From Acidobacteriota bacterium (GTDB lineage: Bacteria > Acidobacteriota > Terriglobia > Terriglobales > Acidobacteriaceae): a DNA stretch of 10,342 bases. Positions within the stretch are counted from its first letter, which is position 1. Each line of letters opens with the position of its first letter. The translations under genes and the position numbers were made by a program. Of this stretch, positions 1 to 5,544 are shown one piece after another. Location: positions 1 to 10,342 of the forward strand of contig QIAR01000183.1 in NCBI GenBank assembly GCA_003225595.1. The letters run 5' to 3'. The notes beneath the pieces are model-generated. The model searched no databases, was not told where the DNA came from, and worked only from the letters and a program-made list of their open reading frames with translations.

Positions 1-1
1 C

Positions 2-241
2 CGCTACATCCAGCATAGTGCCCGCGTACTCTTCGTTGTGGGGCGGGCGAACCAGCAGGAGCGGGCGCAGATTCTGGACGCGATCTTCGACCTCTCCCGC
101 GAGGAAATCGTCAAGCGCGTTCAGGCAGGCACACTCAACAAAACCGTCTTAGCCGCCTACGACTATGTCCATGACATCTTTCTGGGTAGTGAAGAAGCGC
201 AGCGCCCGGCGATGCCATCACAGGGGAAGCTATCCGCCTGA
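2..241 (+). CDS. 3' end of an unrecognised gene (5' truncated by window edge)
   Basis: The reading frame is open from the first base and ends at TGA 239-241, so about 79 C-terminal residues are visible and the true start lies outside the window. The visible part begins with a short hydrophobic strand (ARVLFVVG) followed by charged, probably helical sequence (ERAQILDAIFDL, REEIVKRVQAG, AAYDYVHDIFLG) and a polar tail. I do not recognise the family. An internal GTG at 38 is in frame, but nothing supports it as a start because the frame continues upstream without a stop. Coding character (charged amphipathic helices, mostly G/C third positions) makes a real gene more likely than chance, but homology could not be tested. 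Confidence 0.45.
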   Translation, partial: RYIQHSARVLFVVGRANQQERAQILDAIFDLSREEIVKRVQAGTLNKTVLAAYDYVHDIFLGSEEAQRPAMPSQGKLSA

Positions 242-281
242 ATGTGAGCGTCAGCGGCAATTTCCAGACGTAGGGATCGAC

Positions 282-464
282 TTGGACGCCAGCTCTGGCG
301 TGATCGCATTTCTAGCCCACATCTCCTTTTTGAAGTCCCCACTGCCCGACGGCTGGCGAAGCACGCGGTACTACTGGCTGCTCCTGGCGGAAGGGCATCT
401 GAACCGGCGGCAGTTCGGAGCGATGCTGGGCCGGATCGCGCTGCTACCGCTACGGACGGGATAG
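282..464 (+). CDS. possible small hypothetical protein
   Basis: This frame is open from about 165 to TAG 462-464 and partly overlaps the preceding gene in another frame. The most sensible start is TTG 282, with a weak purine run (AGGGA) about six bases before it, giving about 60 residues; GTG 300 is another option. The C-terminal half carries hydrophobic/aromatic and Arg-rich segments (YYWLLLAEGHLNRRQFGAML), and about three quarters of codons end in G or C from 240 onward, as expected for a coding frame in this genome. It may equally be a remnant, or the continuation of the upstream gene after a frameshift. No family recognised; low confidence. Confidence 0.22.
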   Translation: MDASSGVIAFLAHISFLKSPLPDGWRSTRYYWLLLAEGHLNRRQFGAMLGRIALLPLRTG

Positions 465-642
465 AGATCTGGTGCCAAGGCAGCAGCTGAATCTGTCTAC
501 TGCGGGGTTGGGGTAAGGAGAGGTGTTGCAAAAGCGGGATGGAATCTGGGCCATTTCGGGCTTGTGCTGGTGCGGATGGCAGACCGTCGGGAGTGCTCCC
601 GATGAAAAACCGTTTCACAGTGTCGCGAACAGGCGAGACGGG
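465..642. other. non-coding leader region upstream of the kinase gene
   Basis: No convincing gene is seen here. A frame continuous with the kinase is open from ATG 539, but this stretch has odd composition (Cys, Gly and Arg rich), no Shine-Dalgarno at a proper distance (AAGGAG 515-520 is 18 nt before ATG 539), and it runs through a promoter-like TATACT. I therefore treat it as upstream untranslated DNA. Confidence 0.5.
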
Positions 643-648
643 TATACT
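643..648 (+). promoter_or_regulatory. -10-like box TATACT for the kinase-methyltransferase unit
   Basis: TATACT matches the sigma-70 -10 consensus at five of six positions. It would place the transcription start near 655, about 30 nt before the TTG 686 start and its Shine-Dalgarno. No good -35 hexamer is visible at 16-19 nt spacing, so the call rests on the -10 box and its position. Confidence 0.4.
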
Positions 649-670
649 ATGTTGCGGTTTTCGAGATCAA

Positions 671-676
671 AAAGGA
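671..676 (+). promoter_or_regulatory. Shine-Dalgarno AAAGGA deciding the kinase start
   Basis: AAAGGA at 671-676 lies nine bases before TTG 686, which is in the kinase frame. No comparable site precedes ATG 539, ATG 602 or ATG 704 at correct spacing, so this favours TTG 686 as start; ATG 704 remains the alternative. Confidence 0.5.
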
Positions 677-685
677 AATTCGAGT

Positions 686-1738
686 TTGGTATGTGAACAG
701 AGTATGGCACCCTTTGAATCCTTGGTTCGACCCAGCAGCGAAGGTGATGCCGAGGCAATGGATCGGTTCGCAGTTATGATACAAGGCTCTGCCGGCTGTG
801 GACCTCATTCGCAGCCACGCATAACCCTCCTCGGCAAGACCTACAGCCGACACTCGGAAGTTTCAACCTACCGCATCGAAACTTCGTCCGGTCTCAAGTA
901 TGTTGTCGCAAAACGAATCTGTGACCCCAATCCAAGGACACCACAGTCGTTTCACACCGAGTACAGTGCGTTAGAGAAGATACGGCAACTCGCAGGTGCC
1001 AGTCTGGTCGATAGTTTCCCAGATCCGCTTTTCGTTTCGCAGGAGCAGATCGTCTTGAGCATGGTTCCCGGTGCCCCTCTGGACAAAAAACTGAAGCAGA
1101 CTGCGAACGCGCTGACCGGATGGTTCAGCATAAAGCGCATGAGGAATACAGGTCGCCAAATCGCCGAATGGTTGGGGAGGTTTCATGAACTCACCCGCTG
1201 CGAGGATATCGGCCACGAGCACGGGAAATATGCGGCCCAACTGGAGAGTCTCATTGCCAAGTGCGAAACTCTCGGCGTGGCGGGGCCTGGGCTTCGACGG
1301 GTTGGAGACGCCACGCTTCAGCTCAGCCGTGCTCTTGCATCCTACTCCATGCCCGCTGCGGCGAATCATGGGGACTTTATTCCGCAAAATATCCTGTTTC
1401 ACAATGGCAAACTCGGTGTGATTGATTTTGCCAGCTACAGTCAACGCGCCTCCGTCTACCAGGATATTGCACATTTCGTGGGTTATCTGGTGCTCCTCGG
1501 CGGCAAGCCCACATATTGCAAAAAGCCGCTGGATGTCCTCGCCTCCACTTTCCTCGCCAGCTATCCCCTTTCTCTCAATGAGAGGCTTCTGAGGCCTTAC
1601 TTGATTAGAGCAGTGTTGCGCCTGATTTGCGACGGTAAGCCGGCTTCCAATTATCTGCGCAGAGTTCAAAATCGAAATGTGAGCGGTTGGTTGCTTCGCC
1701 TTGCGGATGTGCACGAAAGGCTGCCATTCAGCATTTAG
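686..1738 (+). CDS. APH/choline-kinase-family phosphotransferase
   Basis: About 350 residues from TTG 686, the normal size for an aminoglycoside/choline/homoserine-kinase-fold (APH) enzyme, which transfers the ATP gamma-phosphate to a small molecule or sugar hydroxyl. Visible motifs: N-lobe strands with a candidate ATP-binding lysine (VVAKR, Lys76); the catalytic loop HGDFIPQN (His228-Asp230 and Asn235), the family's HGDxxxxN signature; and the Mg-binding IDF (Asp247), followed by an YQDIAHFVGYL helix typical of the fold. It is cytoplasmic, with no signal peptide. The methyltransferase gene starts 14 nt after its stop, so the two are probably co-transcribed. Substrate cannot be told from sequence. 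The frame is open back to ATG 539, but that extension contains a promoter-like box and lacks a spaced Shine-Dalgarno. Third positions look more A/T-rich than in the downstream genes, a possible hint of foreign origin. Confidence 0.82.
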   Translation: MVCEQSMAPFESLVRPSSEGDAEAMDRFAVMIQGSAGCGPHSQPRITLLGKTYSRHSEVSTYRIETSSGLKYVVAKRICDPNPRTPQSFHTEYSALEKIRQLAGASLVDSFPDPLFVSQEQIVLSMVPGAPLDKKLKQTANALTGWFSIKRMRNTGRQIAEWLGRFHELTRCEDIGHEHGKYAAQLESLIAKCETLGVAGPGLRRVGDATLQLSRALASYSMPAAANHGDFIPQNILFHNGKLGVIDFASYSQRASVYQDIAHFVGYLVLLGGKPTYCKKPLDVLASTFLASYPLSLNERLLRPYLIRAVLRLICDGKPASNYLRRVQNRNVSGWLLRLADVHERLPFSI

Positions 1739-1752
1739 TCGCGAGACTCAAT

Positions 1753-2493
1753 GTGAAATCTGAGTTCGAAGTTGTCCGTTACGACCTCGAAAAAGACGAC
1801 TACCGCAGTGCTGCCAATTACGCTGAAAAGCGCTATATGGGGAGTGCCAACGAGTACAAGAAGCGAGTCATGAGTAACGCCTACAAGAGCCTAATTGGGC
1901 CCCTAGCGGGAAAGCGGATTCTGGATGTTGGATGTGGCACGGGGAGAGGCATCGCCGACTTCGCCAGCGAAGCACAAATCGCAATCGGAACGGACGCCTC
2001 GCAGGACATGCTCACTATTGCAGCCCGAAAATTGGGTGGTCAGCTCGGGACAGGCTTCGTCCGGTCCTATGCGCAGCAGTTGCCTTTTCCATCTGACTAC
2101 TTCGATTTGGTGACGACACTTAATTTTCTCCACCTTTTTAGTCTCGACACCCAGAGAGGCATGGTTGCTGAAATGAAACGAGTGGTGATACCGGGTGGAA
2201 TCATCATTCTGGAATTCGACAATGCCTTACAGGGACTACTGCTCGGTATGTGCAAGCGTTGGTTAGGTCGGGAACGGGGTGCCACGCCGCGCGAGATCCG
2301 CTATGTCATCGGAAACGGCTGCACCGTCCTGAAGATCTACGGCGCGGTTTTTCCTCTCGTTTGGAGGGCTTTCCATCACTTCTCAGGCCTGTTTACTCAG
2401 GTGGAGAAAGTCTCGTATCACCCGCCTCTCAATCGCCTCAGTCATCGCGTGTTTTACAAATTGCGGAAAGATCTTAGTTTATTAAAATCATAG
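1753..2493 (+). CDS. class I SAM-dependent methyltransferase (UbiE/Methyltransf_11-like)
   Basis: About 246 residues from GTG 1753. Motif I for S-adenosylmethionine is plain (ILDVGCGTGRG, Asp58 onward), followed by an acidic ribose-binding residue in GTDAS (Asp81), the QLPFPSDYFDLV segment (Asp118) typical of UbiE/COQ5-like Methyltransf_11 enzymes, and a PGGIIILEF strand. The first ~50 residues (YDLEKDDYRSAANYAEKRY) resemble the helical N-terminal lid of small-molecule methyltransferases; a basic C-terminal helical region follows the Rossmann core. The frame is open to TTG 1687, inside the kinase gene, but GTG 1753 just after the kinase stop is the natural start, though its Shine-Dalgarno is weak. 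Co-transcription with the kinase suggests action on the same product. The acceptor is unknown; no tRNA-, rRNA- or DNA-specific domain is seen. Confidence 0.88.
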   Translation: MKSEFEVVRYDLEKDDYRSAANYAEKRYMGSANEYKKRVMSNAYKSLIGPLAGKRILDVGCGTGRGIADFASEAQIAIGTDASQDMLTIAARKLGGQLGTGFVRSYAQQLPFPSDYFDLVTTLNFLHLFSLDTQRGMVAEMKRVVIPGGIIILEFDNALQGLLLGMCKRWLGRERGATPREIRYVIGNGCTVLKIYGAVFPLVWRAFHHFSGLFTQVEKVSYHPPLNRLSHRVFYKLRKDLSLLKS

Positions 2494-2537
2494 ATCCCCC
2501 GCAGCGCGTACTCACAACGTGTATACCTTTCGGTCGG

Positions 2538-2570
2538 GGAAAAAGCACTTTCCACTCTAGGCAAAGAGTG
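2538..2570. terminator. convergent-gap hairpin(s), possible bidirectional terminator
   Basis: Between the methyltransferase and the oppositely directed PilZ gene lies a perfect 6-bp stem CACTCT (2553-2558)/AGAGTG (2565-2570) with a 6-nt loop. Reading on the minus strand it is followed about eight bases on by a run of five T (2540-2544), which suits a PilZ terminator. A competing stem GGAAA (2538-2542)/TTTCC (2549-2553) overlaps it. No U-tract follows on the plus strand, so termination of the methyltransferase transcript is less certain. Confidence 0.35.
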
Positions 2571-2594
2571 AGATCTGATTCCGGATTCCGAAGC

Positions 2595-3374
2595 TTACGA
2601 GCGGCGTGTCGCGTCGTGATGGTGGATCAATCTGAAGAACTCGTCTCGCGAAAGCACAGTCTTATTCTCAAACACTTTCGTGACAGCATTGAGTACGGAA
2701 CTGGCATCTAGATTTCCGAATAGAGCCATGTCCGACGGCGGGTCCTCGTCATCTGAAGAAGCTGGTTGTTGAACAGCGCCCCGGCGTTGTCCGGAGAGAA
2801 TCAGAAGCAGCTCCGACAAAGAGGCGCGGTCTTCTCGCGAAGTGTCTGTAAAAGCAATTCCCATCCCCAGACAGGGATAAGTAACCCTGACGGTACCCTT
2901 GACCTGGAATCGGATTCCGTTCGCTTCGATGAGAAGGTTCAATTTAGTGCCGGGCGCGGAGGTTGCCGTCATTTCCACGTAGCAGCCACCGAAACTGATG
3001 TCGGTCACTCGAGCAAATGTACGGACTTCGCTGCCGTGGGTTCGGAATTCGACAGTGCCTTCGCATTTGTAGCGCGTATTATTTCGTTTGTCTCCGGGAA
3101 AAGAGGGGGCTGTTGTCTCTTTCGGTGTTGCAGCCGGAGCTGATCTCCAGGAAGGTTCCAGGCGCGCTAAAGGTAGGTTCAACCGCTTCAGCATGTCGAC
3201 GTACAACTGACGATAGCTTTCGGAGTCGCTGGCTGTTTTATCCAGTTCGCGTCGGCGGTTGTCGTCGACGGTAGCTTCCCCCAACGACTTCTCGGGTTCA
3301 AAGCGATGGTCCATACGTAGCTGTGTTTCGCCCTCAGGACGGGCGTTTCGACTAATCGTAGCGAATTGTTCCAA
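2595..3374 (-). CDS. PilZ domain protein (probable c-di-GMP receptor)
   Basis: 259 residues if started at TTG 3374; ATG 3314 (residue 21) is an alternative and neither has a strong Shine-Dalgarno. The central PilZ domain (about 95-195) has both c-di-GMP signatures: RNNTR (Arg97-Arg101, the RxxxR motif) and DISFGG (Asp125, Ser127, Gly130, the D/NxSxxG motif), followed by the late strand GMGIAF. The N-terminal ~90 residues are polar with a short helical stretch (YRQLYVDMLKRLNLPLARL) and a Pro/Ala/Thr linker; the C-terminal ~60 residues include an acidic linker (SSDDEDPPSD) and a final helical segment. No enzymatic domain or membrane segment, so it is a cytoplasmic adaptor that would change partner binding when c-di-GMP is high. 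It is divergent from the sensor kinase operon; a functional link to it is only positional. Confidence 0.9.
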   Translation of the reverse strand: MEQFATISRNARPEGETQLRMDHRFEPEKSLGEATVDDNRRRELDKTASDSESYRQLYVDMLKRLNLPLARLEPSWRSAPAATPKETTAPSFPGDKRNNTRYKCEGTVEFRTHGSEVRTFARVTDISFGGCYVEMTATSAPGTKLNLLIEANGIRFQVKGTVRVTYPCLGMGIAFTDTSREDRASLSELLLILSGQRRGAVQQPASSDDEDPPSDMALFGNLDASSVLNAVTKVFENKTVLSRDEFFRLIHHHDATRRS

Positions 3375-3581
3375 CCGCCACTAATTACCAAAGGCATTTG
3401 CCTGCCAGAACCATAGGTATCCTAATTTTTGGCCCTGTTCTAGCGCGGTTCAAGGCTTGCTTTCGCCATGGTGGGGCTTTCCGGGAATTGCCTCCGCCTG
3501 CTAACTGGAACTCAGCCGACCGGATTTCTTGGAGAGACGGAGGGTTTTGTCTTCGGGGAACCTGCGTTATATGCTCGGGGC
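3375..3581. other. divergent intergenic region between PilZ and sensor kinase
   Basis: Open frames run through this stretch (for example from ATG 3468), but the kinase frame here lacks a Shine-Dalgarno and any membrane segment. It probably contains the promoters of both divergent units. I see one good promoter for the right-hand operon and none convincing for PilZ. Confidence 0.5.
3547..3575 (+). promoter_or_regulatory. sigma-70-like promoter of the HK-RR-propeller operon
   Basis: TTGTCT (3547-3552) and TATGCT (3570-3575) are separated by exactly 17 nt; each matches the -35/-10 consensus at four of six positions. Six bases after the -10 box comes GTG 3582, which is the position expected for transcription +1. 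This would give a leaderless mRNA beginning at the kinase start codon. Confidence 0.5.
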
Positions 3582-4925
3582 GTGCAGCGCTCGCTTACGC
3601 CGAATCGGTCCCCGACGGTAGGTTTGCTCTCAGGCCTGATAATTACTCTGGCTGCCGTAGTAGCCTACTCGTGGTACATCACTCTGCAGATCGCCGGGCT
3701 GCGAGAGTTGCAGAGCGATCTAGCCGACCGGAATCGCAAAGATTCACTCCAGCTGCTGCGTGTTCAGAACGATCTGAACTCGCTCGCGCTTGCCATGCGC
3801 GACATGCTCGACAACGACGAGCCTTACCCGCTCACGGCCTGGTCGGCTCAATTCCAGCGTATCCGGGAGGACCTGGACGATGCGCTCCGGCGGGAGGAAC
3901 AAGTCGCCGTTGCCCGCCGCACGCCAGAGCAGAGACAATATCTCGGCAACTCACTAGCACAGTTCTGGGATGCAGTCGACCGCACCTTTGCGCTCGCGCG
4001 AGACGGCAAGGAGGATGATGCACGCGCACAAATTCGGCTATCGCTGCAGGCGCGGCAGGCGGCACTCAGCACCGCAGTAGCTAGACTGCTGGTCCAGAAC
4101 AACGAAAGGGAAGAACAGGCGGCGTTGAGAATCGGCCAGATCTACGATCGAGTCCAGCGCCAGGTTTACATTTTTCTGACCGCGACGCTGGTAGCAATTC
4201 TGCTCACGAGTTTTTACATGATCTATGCAAATCGGCGGCTCTTCGCGCAGCTCGCTGCGCTATCCGAGCAGCGAAGTGAACTGGCACAAAAGCTGATCGC
4301 GGCACAAGAATCCACACTGCTCTACATCTCCCGGGAACTGCATGACGAGTTTGGCCAGATCCTCACCGCGATTGGCTCCATGCTGAGCCGCGCTGGAAAT
4401 CACGTACCCGAGGGATCACCGCTCCGCTCCGAGCTGCGCGAAGTCTGCGAGATCGCGCAATCAACGCTGGATAATGTCCGCAGCCTGTCACAGGCGTTGC
4501 ATCCCGTTATGTTGGACGAGGCCGGTCTCGAAAGCGTCGTCGACTGGTACATCCCTGTGGTGGAAAGGCAAACCCGGCTTGTCATATCCTACGAAAAATC
4601 AGGAACGCCTTTTCCCGTGGATGGCAGCGTCGGCGTGCATATTTACCGCGTGTTGCAGGAAGCCCTGAACAACGTGGCCCGGCATTCAGGTGCTGGCCAA
4701 GCTTGGGTACGCCTTCGATTCCTACCTGACGCCCTAGAACTCGAGGTAGAGGATCGCGGCAAGGGATTCGTTGCACACTCCGCGAAGCATGGCATCGGTC
4801 TAGTGGCCATGCGCGAGCGCGCAGAACTGCTGGGCGGGAGGATTGATTTCTTGCAGCCTCCTGAAGGCGGCACACTGGTACGCTTGAGAGTCCCCCGAGA
4901 GATACTTGGTTCGCATGTCAGATAA
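3582..4925 (+). CDS. sensor histidine kinase, NarX/DesK type (HisKA_3 + HATPase_c)
   Basis: 447 residues from GTG 3582. Order: short N-terminus; membrane helix at about 12-32; a ~160-residue, highly helical Gln/Arg/Glu-rich periplasmic segment that looks like a four-helix-bundle sensor; a second membrane helix at about 195-215; a short coiled-coil linker without an evident HAMP domain; HisKA_3 dimerisation domain with phosphoacceptor His254 in ISRELHDEFGQ; and the ATPase domain with N box QEALNN (359-364), G1 EDRGKGF and G2 GIGLVAMRER. It autophosphorylates and passes phosphate to the adjacent response regulator, whose ATG lies inside this gene's end. ATG 3468 would add 38 non-hydrophobic residues with no Shine-Dalgarno; GTG 3582 puts the first membrane helix near the N-terminus and lies right behind a promoter. 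The signal is unknown. Confidence 0.94.
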   Translation: MQRSLTPNRSPTVGLLSGLIITLAAVVAYSWYITLQIAGLRELQSDLADRNRKDSLQLLRVQNDLNSLALAMRDMLDNDEPYPLTAWSAQFQRIREDLDDALRREEQVAVARRTPEQRQYLGNSLAQFWDAVDRTFALARDGKEDDARAQIRLSLQARQAALSTAVARLLVQNNEREEQAALRIGQIYDRVQRQVYIFLTATLVAILLTSFYMIYANRRLFAQLAALSEQRSELAQKLIAAQESTLLYISRELHDEFGQILTAIGSMLSRAGNHVPEGSPLRSELREVCEIAQSTLDNVRSLSQALHPVMLDEAGLESVVDWYIPVVERQTRLVISYEKSGTPFPVDGSVGVHIYRVLQEALNNVARHSGAGQAWVRLRFLPDALELEVEDRGKGFVAHSAKHGIGLVAMRERAELLGGRIDFLQPPEGGTLVRLRVPREILGSHVR

Positions 4926-5544
4926 GATTTCCGTCTTACTTGTTGACGACCACAGCTTGGTACGCCGTGGATTTCGGCGCATGCTCGAGGACGCACCTGA
5001 CATTCTGGTGGTCGGCGAAGCTAGCGACGGCGCTGAGGCGATCCGGTTGGCCCAGGAGCTCCGGCCGCGACTAATCGTCATGGACTGCGCGTTGCCAGGC
5101 ATGAGCGGATTGATCGCAACCCGCCGTATTCTCGAAATGCATCCGCAAATCGCTATTCTGATGTTGAGCATGCATTCCGAGGACACCTGGGTGCGGCAGG
5201 CGCTCGACGCAGGCGCCCGCGGATACATTCTGAAAAATGCCGTGGATTTGGAGCTCGTGACCGCCATAAGGCGAGTGGCGGCGGGCGAGACCGTGCTTGA
5301 TCCCCAATTATCTCGCCCAGCGGTTCTAAAAGGTGAGCGAGATTACGGTCTCACCGTGCGTGAGCTCGAGATCCTGCAACTCATTGTCGACGGTAAGTCG
5401 AATAAAGAGATTGCAGCTCAGCTCGACCTCAGCGTGAACACCGTGGCTGTCCATCGCGCCAACATTATGGACGCACTCGGGATTCACAAAACTGCCGAAC
5501 TCGTTGTCTATGCCATCCGTAACGGACTGGTGAACCTTCCGTGA
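4915..5544 (+). CDS. NarL/FixJ (LuxR-type) response regulator
   Basis: 209 residues, the usual NarL length. Receiver domain about 5-125: acidic pair Asp11-Asp12 (VLLVDDH), phosphoacceptor Asp57 (LIVMDCALPGMSG), Ser85 in LMLSMH and Lys107 in GYILKNA. A linker leads to a C-terminal LuxR helix-turn-helix at about 146-207 (LTVRELEILQLIVDGKSNKEIAAQL, then SVNTVAVHRANIM). It is the cognate partner of the kinase: ATG 4915 overlaps the kinase stop by 11 nt, and its own stop overlaps the next start as GTGA, so expression is likely translationally coupled. TTG 4906 is a possible earlier start adding three residues, less likely. Targets are not known; autoregulation at the upstream promoter would be usual for the family. 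Confidence 0.96.
   Translation: MSDKISVLLVDDHSLVRRGFRRMLEDAPDILVVGEASDGAEAIRLAQELRPRLIVMDCALPGMSGLIATRRILEMHPQIAILMLSMHSEDTWVRQALDAGARGYILKNAVDLELVTAIRRVAAGETVLDPQLSRPAVLKGERDYGLTVRELEILQLIVDGKSNKEIAAQLDLSVNTVAVHRANIMDALGIHKTAELVVYAIRNGLVNLP

Noticed and set aside
163..618. Minus-strand 151-codon frame at the left edge
   Set aside because: Ser/Arg/Pro-rich composition, no motif or ribosome binding site; opposite more plausible plus-strand coding.
539..685. N-terminal extension of the kinase from ATG 539 or ATG 602
   Set aside because: Lacks a correctly spaced Shine-Dalgarno, contains a TATACT promoter-like box, and adds Cys/Gly/Arg-rich residues outside the family fold.
971..1714. Long minus-strand ORF (247 codons) opposite the kinase
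   Set aside because: It is antisense to a gene with clear APH motifs; its product has no recognisable motif and no Shine-Dalgarno.
3398..4018. 206-codon plus-strand frame overlapping the sensor kinase start
   Set aside because: Arg/Ala/Cys-rich sequence typical of an out-of-frame shadow; the kinase frame has membrane and catalytic motifs.
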